Shown: positions 1 to 7,925 of the stretch, piece after piece | Position numbering within the stretch: position 1 is the stretch's first letter | Layout of the letters: every line of letters starts with the position of its first letter | From: Heritagella sp051881655 | GTDB taxonomy: Bacteria > Bacillota > Clostridia > Oscillospirales > Acutalibacteraceae | Reading direction: 5' to 3' | NCBI GenBank assembly: GCA_051881655.1 | Contig: JBJEQH010000052.1 | Span: 1-17,196 of the forward strand | Length of the DNA: 17,196 nucleotides | Made by a program: the position numbers and the translations under genes | The notes under the pieces: model-generated | The model's input: the letters and a program-made list of their open reading frames with translations, nothing else | What the model was told of the DNA's origin: nothing | Database searches by the model: none

Positions 1-125
1 GGATTTATGAAGAAATAACCCGTGAACTGCACGCAAAACTGGAAATACTGCCCACGGATGTGTTTATTGTGATTCACGATCCCCCCAATGAAAACTGGGG
101 ATTGGCCGGAAGACAGAGAACGTGA
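1..125 (+). CDS. Tautomerase-family protein, C-terminal part (5'-truncated)
   Basis: An open frame enters from the left edge (first whole codon at 3) and stops with TGA at 123-125, giving the last 40 residues of a protein. The tail contains VFIVIHDPPNENWGLAGRQ, which resembles the C-terminal strand and the Asn-Trp-Gly-Leu turn of 4-oxalocrotonate tautomerase/MIF-superfamily small tautomerases. These are small oligomeric enzymes using an N-terminal proline as general base; that proline lies outside the window and cannot be checked. The start, full length and promoter are not visible. About 100 bases without an obvious terminator separate it from ychF on the same strand, so the two may be co-transcribed. 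The family call rests on a short tail and is moderate. Confidence 0.6.
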   Translation, partial: IYEEITRELHAKLEILPTDVFIVIHDPPNENWGLAGRQRT

Positions 126-209
126 CGATTTGCGCAGGCTCTGAAAAAGATGGATGTGCTGGAAAACCCGGCACGAAAACCTCAGAATGCTTATCAAACC
201 AAATGGTTT

Positions 210-216
210 AAGGAGG
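210..216 (+). promoter_or_regulatory. Ribosome binding site deciding the ychF start
   Basis: AAGGAGG lies 11 bases before the ATG at 228. The open frame extends upstream to an ATG at 150, but that extension has no ribosome binding site and matches nothing in the family, whose proteins begin directly with the G1 loop strand (MKLGIVGLPNVGKST). Confidence 0.85.
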
Positions 217-227
217 ATATACAGAAA

Positions 228-1322
228 ATGAAATTAGGTATCGTGGGTCTGCCCAATGTGGGAAAAAGCACCCTTTTTAACGCCATTACCAATGCCGGCG
301 CCCAGTCGGCCAACTATCCCTTCTGCACCATCGAGCCCAATGTGGGAATTGTGGCGGTGCCGGACAAGCGCCTGAATAAACTGCGCGATATGTACCAACC
401 CAACAAGTTCACCCCCGCCACCATCGAGTTCGTGGATATCGCCGGGCTGGTGCGCGGCGCCTCGAAAGGGGAGGGGCTGGGCAACAAGTTCCTGTCGAAC
501 ATCCGCGAAGTGGACGCCATTGTACATGTGGTGCGCTGCTTTGAAAACGACGATATCATCCATGTGGAGGGCAGCATTGATCCGGCCCGGGACATCGAAA
601 CCATTGACCTGGAGCTGATCCTGTCGGATATGGAAATTCTGGACCGCCGCATTGACAAAACCCAGAAAATGCTGAAGGCCGACAAGAAATATCAGGAGGA
701 GCTGGATTTCTATAAGCGCGTGCGCCAGGCGCTGGATGCCGGCCACAGTGCCCGCAGCGTGACCTGCACCCCGGAAGAGGCCGCGTGGCTGTCATCGGTA
801 TCGTTGCTGACCAACAAGCCCATTCTGTTTGCCGCCAATATGAGCGAAGAGGATTTTTCCGGGGATATCGAAAAGAACCCCTTCCTTGGGCAGGTGGAGG
901 CCATTGCCAAAAAGGAAAATGCCGGGGTTCTGCCCATCTGCGCCCAGATCGAGGCCGATATTGCCGGAATGGATCCGGAGGAAAAAGCCCTGTTCCTCAG
1001 TGATATGGGGCTGCAGGAATCGGGTCTTGACCGCCTGATCAACGCCTGCTACAGCCTGCTGGGGCTGATTTCCTATCTGACGGCCGGTAAGGACGAGTGC
1101 CGCGCCTGGACCATCACCCGCGGTACCAAGGCGCCCCAGGCCGCCGGAAAAATCCACAGCGATTTCGAACGCGGCTTTATCCGCGCAGACGTCATCTCGT
1201 TCGAGGACCTGATGGCCTGCGGAACCATGACTGCCGCAAAAGAAAAGGGATTGGTTCGCAGCGAGGGGAAGGAATATGTAATGCAGGACGGCGATATCGT
1301 CCACTTCCTGTTTAATGTGTAA
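228..1322 (+). CDS. ychF: Ribosome-binding ATPase YchF (Obg-family P-loop protein)
   Basis: A 364-residue protein, the usual length for YchF/OLA1, a universally conserved translation-factor-class P-loop protein that binds the ribosome and prefers ATP to GTP. The G1 loop GLPNVGKST is at residues 7-15, followed by the family's NYPFCTIEPN switch I segment and the G3 motif DIAGLVRGASKGEGLGN. The usual NKxD guanine-specificity motif is replaced by ANMSEEDF, in keeping with relaxed nucleotide specificity. A coiled-coil-like helical hairpin occupies roughly residues 125-180. The C-terminal 85 residues form the TGS domain (ISYLTAGKDECRAWTITRGTKAP to the end). The start at 228 is fixed by an AAGGAGG site. 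A cupin gene follows after 38 bases with its own strong ribosome binding site and no terminator between, so co-transcription is likely. Acts in the cytoplasm. Nothing odd in the sequence. Confidence 0.97.
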   Translation: MKLGIVGLPNVGKSTLFNAITNAGAQSANYPFCTIEPNVGIVAVPDKRLNKLRDMYQPNKFTPATIEFVDIAGLVRGASKGEGLGNKFLSNIREVDAIVHVVRCFENDDIIHVEGSIDPARDIETIDLELILSDMEILDRRIDKTQKMLKADKKYQEELDFYKRVRQALDAGHSARSVTCTPEEAAWLSSVSLLTNKPILFAANMSEEDFSGDIEKNPFLGQVEAIAKKENAGVLPICAQIEADIAGMDPEEKALFLSDMGLQESGLDRLINACYSLLGLISYLTAGKDECRAWTITRGTKAPQAAGKIHSDFERGFIRADVISFEDLMACGTMTAAKEKGLVRSEGKEYVMQDGDIVHFLFNV

Positions 1323-1360
1323 ATTTCATTTTCTATCTTCAAAAGGAGGCGATTGAGACA

Positions 1361-1852
1361 ATGTCCCAGGAAATCTGTATTCTTCCCATTGGTGAGCTGA
1401 AAGGGAACGATGTTTCCCGGCACAATCCGTATGCCTATACCAAATACCCGGTGTGCGGCTTTGACCCGGAATTAGGGGATGCCGTACCCCAGTGCCAGGT
1501 ATCGGTTTACGATATTCCTCCCCTCTGCAGCAATTATCCCTACCATTATCACGAGAACTCGACCGAGATTTTTTATATTTTAGAGGGACGCGGCGTTTTG
1601 GAGACCCCCACCGGGAACCACCCGGTAACCGCCGGGGATTTTATCGTGATGCCCCCCGGGGAAAAGGGCGCCCATCTTCTCCGCAATGCCTCGTTCTCGG
1701 TTACGCTGCGCTATCTCGATTTTGATACCGTGGCCCGCACGGACGAGGTCCATTATCCGCGCTCGGAAAAAGTGGGGGTTGTCTACCATGACGGCCGCCC
1801 CAATGAATTTCTTCGCGATGGCAAACCCGTGGACTACTACGACGGGGAATAA
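1361..1852 (+). CDS. Small single-domain cupin protein
   Basis: A 163-residue protein with one cupin beta-barrel. Cupin motif 1 is YHYHENSTEIFYILEG (HxH-x4-E-x6-G) and motif 2 is GDFIVMPPGEKGAHLLRN (G-x5-PxG-x4-H-x3-N), so the three His and one Glu that bind the metal are all present. An N-terminal stretch of about 55 residues precedes the barrel; a short tail ending near DYYDGE follows it. The substrate cannot be read from the sequence: such small cupins include sugar isomerases, dioxygenases and simple ligand binders. AAAGGAGG at 1342-1349 places the ATG at 1361. The gene follows ychF by 38 bases and is closed by a strong terminator straight after the stop, so it is probably the last gene of that unit. 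Family call is secure, function unknown. Confidence 0.85.
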   Translation: MSQEICILPIGELKGNDVSRHNPYAYTKYPVCGFDPELGDAVPQCQVSVYDIPPLCSNYPYHYHENSTEIFYILEGRGVLETPTGNHPVTAGDFIVMPPGEKGAHLLRNASFSVTLRYLDFDTVARTDEVHYPRSEKVGVVYHDGRPNEFLRDGKPVDYYDGE

Positions 1853-1861
1853 TCACCGGAA

Positions 1862-1905
1862 AAACAGCGGAAAAGAGGGAATCCTCTTTTCCGCTGTTTC
1901 TTTGC
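1862..1905 (+). terminator. Rho-independent terminator after the cupin gene
   Basis: A perfect 17-bp inverted repeat (1862-1878 with 1883-1899) closes on a 4-base loop only 9 bases after the stop codon. The 3' arm is T-rich and ends in TTTCTTT, giving the weak U tract. The left arm has A-rich tracts, so some termination on the other strand is possible, but no gene arrives from that side. Confidence 0.85.
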
Positions 1906-1951
1906 ATATTTTCGGCCTGCCGGTACACGATAGAGATATCAATTTTCGGAT

Positions 1952-1962
1952 AAGGGGAGAGG
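1952..1962 (+). promoter_or_regulatory. Ribosome binding site for the TTG start of rubrerythrin
   Basis: AAGGGGAGAGG ends 6 bases before the TTG at 1969. There is no ATG or GTG in frame near this position, and the next in-frame Met (residue 13) would remove the first diiron helix's beginning. Confidence 0.75.
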
Positions 1963-1968
1963 ATTCTT

Positions 1969-2511
1969 TTGGAGTGGAAAGACAGCGAAACGCTAAAAAA
2001 TCTGATGCATGCATTTGCCGGAGAGAGCCAGGCGAGAAACAAATACACATTTTATGCACAAAAAGCCCGGCAGGAGGGACTGGAGGTTCTGGCGGCCGTA
2101 TGGGAAAACACCGCCCGCAATGAACAGGCCCACGCCAAAGCCTGGTTTACCCTGATGCACGGCGGCGGCATTCCTGACAGCCTGCAGAATCTGCGGGATT
2201 CGGCCGAGGGGGAGGATTTCGAGTGTCGCAAGATGTACCCCGCTTTTGCCGAAACCGCCCAGAAGGAAGGGTTCTCCGGCGTGGCCGCCCGGATGCAGGC
2301 GGTAGCCGCCATTGAGGGGCGCCATCGCGACCGTTTTCTCGACCTGCACGAACGCTTATCGGAGGACCGCCTGTTCCGCGGCAGTGACCAGACACTGTGG
2401 ATCTGCCGAAACTGCGGGTTTATCCTGCAGACGGCCACCCCACCGGAGAAATGCCCGGTCTGCCTGCACCCGAAGGGGTGGTTCGAACCGGCGGCGTCCT
2501 ATCGTTTTTAA
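1969..2511 (+). CDS. Rubrerythrin (diiron ferritin-like plus rubredoxin-like domain)
   Basis: A 180-residue non-haem iron protein that reduces hydrogen peroxide in anaerobes, taking electrons from NAD(P)H through rubredoxin-type partners. The four-helix diiron domain spans about residues 5-130: Glu19 in AGESQARNKY, Glu52 and His55 in ARNEQAH, an acidic helix MYPAFAETAQKEGF, and Glu116/His119 in AIEGRH. The C-terminal rubredoxin-like site has two CxxC pairs, Cys146/Cys149 (CRNC) and Cys162/Cys165 (CPVC), before HPKGWF. Two-domain layout and length are typical of the family. Translation begins at TTG: the only in-frame start placed correctly after AAGGGGAGAGG at 1952-1962, 6 bases away, and the encoded N-terminus is the family's usual one. 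It is flanked by terminators on both sides and so is probably monocistronic; I see no PerR-type operator I would defend. Confidence 0.95.
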   Translation: MEWKDSETLKNLMHAFAGESQARNKYTFYAQKARQEGLEVLAAVWENTARNEQAHAKAWFTLMHGGGIPDSLQNLRDSAEGEDFECRKMYPAFAETAQKEGFSGVAARMQAVAAIEGRHRDRFLDLHERLSEDRLFRGSDQTLWICRNCGFILQTATPPEKCPVCLHPKGWFEPAASYRF

Positions 2512-2545
2512 GGGCAAATTCCCTTTCCTCCCTGGAAAAAAGGGG

Positions 2546-2592
2546 AAAAAGCACCTGCTGCAGCCGGAAAATGGCACAGCAGGTGCTTTTTT
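2546..2592. terminator. Bidirectional terminator between rubrerythrin and the ABC operon
   Basis: A 15-bp inverted repeat (2546-2560 with 2577-2591, arms AAAAAGCACCTGCTG / CAGCAGGTGCTTTTT) with a 16-base loop. It ends in a T run on the plus strand and, because the left arm begins with an A run preceded by more A, also in a T run on the minus strand. It sits 35 bases after the rubrerythrin stop and 27 bases after the end of the DUF4340 gene, serving both convergent units. Confidence 0.9.
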
Positions 2593-2618
2593 AAAAATAT
2601 AAAATTGGAGAGGATCTT

Positions 2619-4136
2619 TTATTCTTTATAAGCGTCTTCTTCCATCTGGGCCGCTCCACTGATCATTTTGTTCACCGAAGTTTCCGTCACATAGCCGGAG
2701 ACATCCCCGTTCACGGCCACCAGATAACGGCGGGTGCCCGATTTGTAGAATTCGATGACATCATCCTCGTACATCGTATCGTAATAATGATACGTCAGGG
2801 TGATGTCCGGCGTTTTGCCTTCGATCATCAAGGAGTCAAAATCAGCATCCGACAGCATCTGTTCCCCGATCAGCAGCTGATAGAACTTCTGGAATGTTTT
2901 GTAGGTCAGTTCCTGTCCGTTGGTGCCCTTTACGGTGTAATCATATGCCGTTTTGTCCTCGGTACTGCTCTCCTCGTTTACCGTGCGGCTGAGGGTGAAC
3001 ACGTACTTCTGGTCCCCTACATCAAACGTGAGCTGCTGCACATCGTTGATCGTAATCAGCATGACAAACTTTTCGCGCAGAGAGATAGGGGTAGCTTCCA
3101 CCCACTTGGAAACTCCGTTGCTGGAAACAGCGTACACCACATTTCCGCCGTCGAGCATCACATACCGGTTGCCATCCTCATCTTTTCCGCCGGCCAGCAA
3201 TTTATAGGTGCTGTCCTTATACGTATAGGTCACACTGGCCACCGGATCCAGAAGCCCGTATTCCTCCAGCTCCTCATCGGTGGGGGAGAGCCCCACGATA
3301 CTTCTGGCCGTGACACTTACCAGATCATCCTGCAGGCTGGTTACGGTATCGTCATTGGCACTGCAGGTAAACGGTTTTGTCATACTGAAAGTGGAGATAT
3401 AGCCATCTCTCTCCTGCGGAACAATAACCATCTCACCATTTTCATTGATGATCTGAATTTTTGAAAATACGACCGAGTCATCTTCGCCGGTATCAATCGA
3501 AACCATCTTTGTGGTGCAGAAGTCCAGCAGTCTCTTTTTCAAATACTCACTACTGTCTCCCACATAGATCTTTCCGTCCACCAGCAGATAGTATCCGCTC
3601 CCCGTTGCGGACGAATCACCGATTGCATAGGAGAACGGCTCGGTTCCGTCGCTGAAAGTAGTGGTCATCTGAACCACCGGGTTTTCCAGCCCGAATTCAT
3701 CCAGATTATAGTCCGCCGCGTCACCGATCAACTTCTGCGCCGTCACAGTATAGCCGTACTTGGCTGCCGAATTCACCGCTGTAGCAAGAACCGGATATAC
3801 ATCCGGATCCAGTCCTTCGATTTCAAAAGAAGAGCTCTCTTCCTCTTCTTCGGAGGCATCCTGCTCTACATATCGGATGGTAAAAGAGTCCAACTGATTT
3901 ACTACATCGATATGATCCACATCATTGGCTTTTTTATTGAGAAGAGAGATCGTCGCTTCCGTCTCCGAGGATTCGGAGGTGGAAGCACCGTTCTCATCCC
4001 CTCCTTCCGCAGCCTGTTCAGCCGTGGGAATCAGGGTCAAAATCAAAACCGACGCTCCCAGCACCACCAGAACCAGCAGAGTGATCAGCAGGTTTTTCTT
4101 TGCCTTTGTCATCGCCTTCTTATTTTTCTTGCTCAT
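2619..4136 (-). CDS. DUF4340-domain membrane-anchored protein (Gld-type ABC transporter partner)
   Basis: A 505-residue protein with a Lys-rich cytoplasmic N-terminus, one membrane segment at about residues 15-37 (LLITLLVLVVLGASVLILTL), an acidic Ser/Glu linker (about 42-62) and a large extracytoplasmic region. The segment pattern, with beta-rich modules repeating 'ITLTYHYYD'-like and 'YTYKDSTYKLLAGG'-like strands, fits DUF4340, a family found beside GldG-type ABC transporter genes. The biochemical role of the family is unknown; a part in substrate handling outside the membrane is inference from context. It is the last gene of the operon: its ATG is 4 bases after the stop of the GldG-like gene, with a GAGGAGG site inside that gene's end. 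The stop is followed by a bidirectional terminator. No lipobox is present, so the anchor is a true membrane helix. Confidence 0.85.
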   Translation of the reverse strand: MSKKNKKAMTKAKKNLLITLLVLVVLGASVLILTLIPTAEQAAEGGDENGASTSESSETEATISLLNKKANDVDHIDVVNQLDSFTIRYVEQDASEEEEESSSFEIEGLDPDVYPVLATAVNSAAKYGYTVTAQKLIGDAADYNLDEFGLENPVVQMTTTFSDGTEPFSYAIGDSSATGSGYYLLVDGKIYVGDSSEYLKKRLLDFCTTKMVSIDTGEDDSVVFSKIQIINENGEMVIVPQERDGYISTFSMTKPFTCSANDDTVTSLQDDLVSVTARSIVGLSPTDEELEEYGLLDPVASVTYTYKDSTYKLLAGGKDEDGNRYVMLDGGNVVYAVSSNGVSKWVEATPISLREKFVMLITINDVQQLTFDVGDQKYVFTLSRTVNEESSTEDKTAYDYTVKGTNGQELTYKTFQKFYQLLIGEQMLSDADFDSLMIEGKTPDITLTYHYYDTMYEDDVIEFYKSGTRRYLVAVNGDVSGYVTETSVNKMISGAAQMEEDAYKE

Positions 4137-4140
4137 AGGA

Positions 4141-5829
4141 TTACAGGTGCCTCCTCTTCAGCCAGATCACAACACCCACAACCAGCAGGATCACCGGCAC
4201 TCCAACCGTGAAGACCCAGAAGCCAAGGAACGTACTCATCGCCGTGGTGGCGGTAATATCCATCACATTGGTCTCCACCTTTGCCGTGGTAATCTTATTG
4301 TCATTCGCCGTATAATCGGTCAGATACAGGAACAGGTCGTTCATATAGGTATTGTTGCTGAAGGTAGAAGAATCCAGGAAGGTGGATACCAGCATGGACG
4401 TGCTGCCCGACACCACCACCGAGCGCTTCAGGTTGTTCTTGTCGGCATCCTGAATCCACTTCTGGCCCATCACCATGGTGTAGTACTGCTGGGTGGTTCC
4501 ATCCGAAACCCACTCGTTGCTCTCTTCATCAATATACATCTTGCTGGCCGTGTCATAGGTGCCTAGCAGGGGATAGCTGACGATTCCATTGGAGGAATCA
4601 TACGCCGAGCGGACATTGCAGCTGGCCGGAGTCAGAATCAGATCATAACTATTGGTCGTACCAAACGAGATCTGGTCATCCTCACCGCCCTGCATGTAAT
4701 TGGACAGCACATAGTTATCCGAAGAACTGATCCGATGGCTCTCATCGGTTTCCTGCAGCATGCTGCCGTAATCCACGATAATACCCCACTCTTGGCAGAA
4801 TGTATTCAGGTTGACCAGTTCTGTCTGCGTGGGATGGCAGGTAATGAAGATGGCACGGGAGAGCGAGACGGTCGTATCCTCCAGATAATCATCAAACTTT
4901 GCCAGCTCATCCTGGGTATAATCCGTACTGGGGGCTGCCAATACCAGCAGCTGCGCATTCTCAGGAATCTCTTCCGTCAGGGAATTAAATTCCACGATTT
5001 CAAATCCGTTGTCCTCCAGAAGAGCATACAGCGAACTGATGTTGCTGCTCTCTGAGGACAGCATTTCCTGATGACCGGTCTCAAACGCTGCAATCGGTAC
5101 GGTTTCCAGCGTTACCTGATTGATCGCGTTGGTCAGAGCGGAATCCACCGTGCTGTAATAGGTGTAGGTTCCATATGTGGAATCCTGCTCCACCGAAAAC
5201 AGATCCGATACTGTCAGAACCCGGTGCCGGCGGCTGGATTCAATCAGAACCATACCGGTATCCAGATTATCCTCACTATATTTGCTCAAAAATCCGGGAT
5301 TGGCATCGGGATCAATAAACTGTACGGAGATATGGCCGTTCTCCGCCGCGAATTTCTGGGAAAGATATCCCACCTGGCTGTATTTCAGGCCATACGAGGA
5401 GTACAGATAGTCACCCATTACATCGTCTTCCGATCCGATAATGTAAATCGTTACATCCTCGTTTACGGAATCTGCCACTTTTTTGGCATCCTCCGACAGA
5501 GAATTCACCTGATCTGCCGTCAGGTCAAAGCTGAGGGCCGGAACCCTCTCTACCAGCATACCGAACAGCACGTTGACCAAAATGACCACTGCCACGAATA
5601 CACAGGAGAACACCGTGGCCAGGCCGCTGTGCTTAAACTTCGAGCTGGTCAGTTTCTTGCGCAGCTTTCCCTTTTCATTTTTGCGGGCTTTCTCCGCCTT
5701 TACAGCCTTCTTTTCGGCCTTTTTCTCCGCCGCCTTCTGCGCTTTGCGTTCGGCTCTGTCGGGAGTATCGTCCTGCGCGACCAGATCCAGCTCTTTTTCT
5801 TTCATCTGGTTCTTGCCATCTTTATTCAT
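4141..5829 (-). CDS. GldG-like ABC transporter accessory protein
   Basis: A 562-residue protein of the GldG family (auxiliary component of ABC-2 type transporters, first known from Flavobacterium gliding). It starts with a highly charged, Lys/Ala/Glu-rich stretch at about residues 25-65 that could form a coiled coil in the cytoplasm, then a membrane helix (about 70-94), an extracytoplasmic region with the family's LSFDLTADQVNSLSEDAKKV start and 'IAAFETGHQE' and 'LLVLAAPSTDYTQDEL' Rossmann-like segments, and a final membrane helix at 534-557 followed by KRRHL. The tail anchors the protein at both ends. Such proteins lack clear catalytic residues and their job is unproven; holding the extracytoplasmic domain over the permease is inference. 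The ATG follows an AAAGGGAGG site and lies 18 bases after the permease stop. The long basic N-terminal extension is a notable local feature. Confidence 0.85.
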   Translation of the reverse strand: MNKDGKNQMKEKELDLVAQDDTPDRAERKAQKAAEKKAEKKAVKAEKARKNEKGKLRKKLTSSKFKHSGLATVFSCVFVAVVILVNVLFGMLVERVPALSFDLTADQVNSLSEDAKKVADSVNEDVTIYIIGSEDDVMGDYLYSSYGLKYSQVGYLSQKFAAENGHISVQFIDPDANPGFLSKYSEDNLDTGMVLIESSRRHRVLTVSDLFSVEQDSTYGTYTYYSTVDSALTNAINQVTLETVPIAAFETGHQEMLSSESSNISSLYALLEDNGFEIVEFNSLTEEIPENAQLLVLAAPSTDYTQDELAKFDDYLEDTTVSLSRAIFITCHPTQTELVNLNTFCQEWGIIVDYGSMLQETDESHRISSSDNYVLSNYMQGGEDDQISFGTTNSYDLILTPASCNVRSAYDSSNGIVSYPLLGTYDTASKMYIDEESNEWVSDGTTQQYYTMVMGQKWIQDADKNNLKRSVVVSGSTSMLVSTFLDSSTFSNNTYMNDLFLYLTDYTANDNKITTAKVETNVMDITATTAMSTFLGFWVFTVGVPVILLVVGVVIWLKRRHL

Positions 5830-5847
5830 GAGTGTTCTATCCTCCCT

Positions 5848-6552
5848 TTACCGATATCTTCTGCTTTCGATCTTCCGGGTCGTGAAGAAAACAAAAATCG
5901 CCATCACACTGATGAAATACACGACGCTGGAAAGGTTGAACTGCCCCTGCGTAAAGGGACTGTAGCGGCTTTCAAAGGAAATCCATTTGACGACATCGGC
6001 AATCCATGTACCGCTGAAAGAGCTGCTGATCTGGCCGATGATTACCAGAAGAATCGATACCGCAAACGTACCGATCGCCGCAATAATCTGGCTGACCGTC
6101 AGGCTGGAAATAAAGACACCGATGGAAATCATCGCACCGCCATACAGCAGCGAACCCACATAGTTGCCCAGAATCTCACTCCAGTTGGGAGCGCCAAAGA
6201 AAGAGATCACCACACAGGGAACCAATGTACCTGTCAGAGCTACAAAATACACAAAGAAGGCCGCCAGGAATTTTCCGATGACAATGCCCATCACACTGAC
6301 CGGCGCCGTGAGCAAAGCCTGATCGGTTTTATTCTTCTGATCATCCGAAATCGTGCGCATGGTCAAAATCGGAATAATCATCATGCAATAGGAGAACATA
6401 TAGCTGTATACATAGGTGATGTTGGACGAACTGCCGCTGAGCATCACAATGTAATACCAATAGCCAAACAGCGCCAGCAAAACGGCAATACACACATAAC
6501 CAATGGGGGAAGTGAAGTACGAACGGATCTCCCGTTTCAGTACAGCTCTCAT
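5848..6552 (-). CDS. ABC-2 type transporter permease (GldF-like)
   Basis: A 234-residue integral membrane protein with six likely membrane helices: about 17-37, 50-66, 105-130, 140-165, 170-190 and 212-228. The N-terminal MRAVLKREIRSYFTSPIGY, with amphipathic helix and the SPIGY turn, and the helical order match ABC-2 permeases of the GldF/NosY type. It would form the pore of the transporter together with the ATPase encoded just upstream. Its ATG overlaps the ATPase stop codon in an ATGA at 6549-6552, so the two are translationally coupled, which supports assembly in fixed ratio. Substrate unknown: ABC-2 permeases export lipids, polysaccharides, drugs or proteins. No truncation is seen; the length is standard for the family. 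Confidence 0.9.
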   Translation of the reverse strand: MRAVLKREIRSYFTSPIGYVCIAVLLALFGYWYYIVMLSGSSSNITYVYSYMFSYCMMIIPILTMRTISDDQKNKTDQALLTAPVSVMGIVIGKFLAAFFVYFVALTGTLVPCVVISFFGAPNWSEILGNYVGSLLYGGAMISIGVFISSLTVSQIIAAIGTFAVSILLVIIGQISSSFSGTWIADVVKWISFESRYSPFTQGQFNLSSVVYFISVMAIFVFFTTRKIESRRYR

Positions 6553-7604
6553 TCTTCCTCTCCTCCTTCCTCTTCAACCGCGTCAAGGGCTGCTTTGCGG
6601 ACTTCTTCCTGATCCGCTTCTTCCGAATTCACACCCTTGAGCAAACTGCGGCGCTCCTGCTCGGTAAAGTGCCCATCTCCGCTGGTCAGCCGCAGGAAGA
6701 CCTCCTCCAACGTCAGATCCGTATTGCGCGAAGCCATCAGTGGCCAGCCCTTACGGGTCAGCAGCGCAAACAGATCGCGGCGGATATCCTGATCCAGGCC
6801 CGCTTCAACCGTATACTCAAAGACACCGGGCTCTTTTTCGCCCATCGAGGTAACATCCACCACTTTGTCCAGCGCGCGAATGGCGTGCAGCACTTCGTTT
6901 TCCGGGCCGGCAATACGGCACACGATGCGGTGATCCGTCGAGAGATCATGGGCCAGCCGGTCGGTGGCACCATCGGCCACCAGCTTGCCGCTGTTGATGA
7001 TAATCACGCGTTCACACACGGCCTGTACTTCGGACAGGATATGAGAGCTGAGGATAATCGTGTGATTACGGCCCAGGTTTTTGATCAGGTTGCGGATTTC
7101 GATAATCTGCTTGGGATCCAGGCCAACCGTGGGCTCGTCCAGAATCAGTACCGGCGGATTGCCCAGCAGGGCCTGTGCAATGCCGACACGCTGCCGGTAC
7201 CCCTTGGACAGATTACCGATCAGGCGCTTGTACACATTTTGAATCTTCGTCAGGGCGCAGATTTCGCGGATGTGCTTTTCTCTGGGCAGTTTTACCTTCT
7301 TCAAATCGTACATGAAATCCAAGTACTCCTTGACGGTCATGTCCAGATACAGCGGGGGCAGCTCGGGCAGATACCCGATCAGCCGCCTGGCCTCGTTGGG
7401 TTCATCCAGAATATCGTGACCCGAAATGGTCACCGTACCCTCGGTTGCCGATAGGTATCCGGTCACAATATTCATCGTCGTCGATTTTCCGGCGCCGTTG
7501 GGCCCCAGAAATCCGAGGATCGTTCCATCTTCTACGGTGAAGCTGACATGATCCAAAGCGACGTTATTGCCGTATCGCTTCGTGAGGTTTTTGACCTCTA
7601 TCAT
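6549..7604 (-). CDS. ABC transporter ATP-binding protein (GldA-like)
   Basis: A 351-residue cytoplasmic ATPase. Walker A GPNGAGKST is at residues 34-42, Q-loop region 'IGYLPELPPLY' near 76-86, signature LSKGYRQ at 132-138, Walker B LILDEP at 153-158 and the H-loop His188 in SSHIL. The LSKGY signature and the C-terminal regulatory region (about 225-310) are typical of ABC-2 exporters such as those with GldF/GldG. The last 40 residues are a Glu-rich extension (VEEEGGEEE at the end) beyond the usual family length of about 300-315; its role is unknown. First gene of the four-gene operon. ATG at 7604 follows AGGAGGG with a 7-base spacer; a sigma-A-like promoter lies about 50-75 bases upstream. The gene end overlaps the permease start by 4 bases. 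Confidence 0.93.
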   Translation of the reverse strand: MIEVKNLTKRYGNNVALDHVSFTVEDGTILGFLGPNGAGKSTTMNIVTGYLSATEGTVTISGHDILDEPNEARRLIGYLPELPPLYLDMTVKEYLDFMYDLKKVKLPREKHIREICALTKIQNVYKRLIGNLSKGYRQRVGIAQALLGNPPVLILDEPTVGLDPKQIIEIRNLIKNLGRNHTIILSSHILSEVQAVCERVIIINSGKLVADGATDRLAHDLSTDHRIVCRIAGPENEVLHAIRALDKVVDVTSMGEKEPGVFEYTVEAGLDQDIRRDLFALLTRKGWPLMASRNTDLTLEEVFLRLTSGDGHFTEQERRSLLKGVNSEEADQEEVRKAALDAVEEEGGEEE

Positions 7605-7630
7605 GATATTTCCCTCCTGTTTTGGGTATT

Positions 7631-7646
7631 GTGTTAAAATTCACAC
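7631..7646. repeat. Imperfect palindrome at the ABC operon start, possible operator
   Basis: GTGTTAAAATTCACAC has inverted 7-base arms with one mismatch around a 2-base centre. It begins 7 bases downstream of the proposed -10 hexamer, where a repressor would block transcription. The regulator is not encoded in the window, so function is inference. Confidence 0.3.
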
Positions 7647-7652
7647 GGTACA

Positions 7653-7681
7653 ATCCTATCACGTTATTGCACCTTTTTCAA
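7653..7681 (-). promoter_or_regulatory. Sigma-A-like promoter of the ABC transporter operon
   Basis: Read on the minus strand: TTGAAA (7681-7676), a 17-base spacer, then TAGGAT (7658-7653). Placement about 50 bases upstream of the ATPase ATG is right for a leader of roughly 40 bases. An imperfect palindrome at 7631-7646 covers the expected transcription start. Confidence 0.55.
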
Positions 7682-7865
7682 GCGGTTCCTCCCCTGCAGG
7701 AATGCCGGTTTCGTCACAAAATTCCCCGTGTTTTTTCAAAAAAGAGAAACTCTCCCTTTTCCGGGTAACATTCTACCCCCACAATGTGATGTAAGAGTGA
7801 AAAAGAGAGAGAAAATCCAATTTTATTTTGTGAAAAACTCAATTTTCTCCATACAAATCCGCCCC

Positions 7866-7895
7866 TTGACAAAACGCAGCATTCCCCTTTACAAT
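7866..7895 (+). promoter_or_regulatory. Near-consensus sigma-A promoter upstream of the 7926 gene
   Basis: TTGACA at 7866-7871 is a perfect -35, separated by 18 bases from TACAAT at 7890-7895, one mismatch from the -10 consensus. The start of transcription would fall near 7902, leaving a leader of about 25 bases that contains the ribosome binding site GGGGGAGAGG. Confidence 0.8.
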
Positions 7896-7925
7896 GAAAA
7901 AAGTTTACGGGGGAGAGGTGTTTTC

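Larger units (their letters stand above)
7605..7925. other. Divergent intergenic region of 321 bases
   Basis: AT-rich region between the minus-strand ABC operon and the plus-strand 7926 gene. It holds a promoter for each side (7653-7681 minus, 7866-7895 plus), the palindrome at 7631-7646, and about 170 bases between them (roughly 7690-7860) in which I see only pyrimidine-rich and A-rich runs and no convincing gene or RNA structure. Confidence 0.6.

Noticed and set aside
150..227. N-terminal extension of YchF from an ATG at 150
   Set aside because: The AAGGAGG site and family start both point to 228; the 26 extra residues resemble nothing in YchF.
5071..6612. A 513-codon plus-strand open frame across the GldG-like and permease genes
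   Set aside because: It crosses two well-supported minus-strand genes and their boundary, has Arg/His/Gln-rich shadow composition and no recognisable motif.
7561..7670. ACGTTATTGC repeated at 7561-7570 and 7661-7670, exactly 100 bases apart
   Set aside because: One copy is inside the ATPase coding region; a single 10-base match has no further support and is likely chance.
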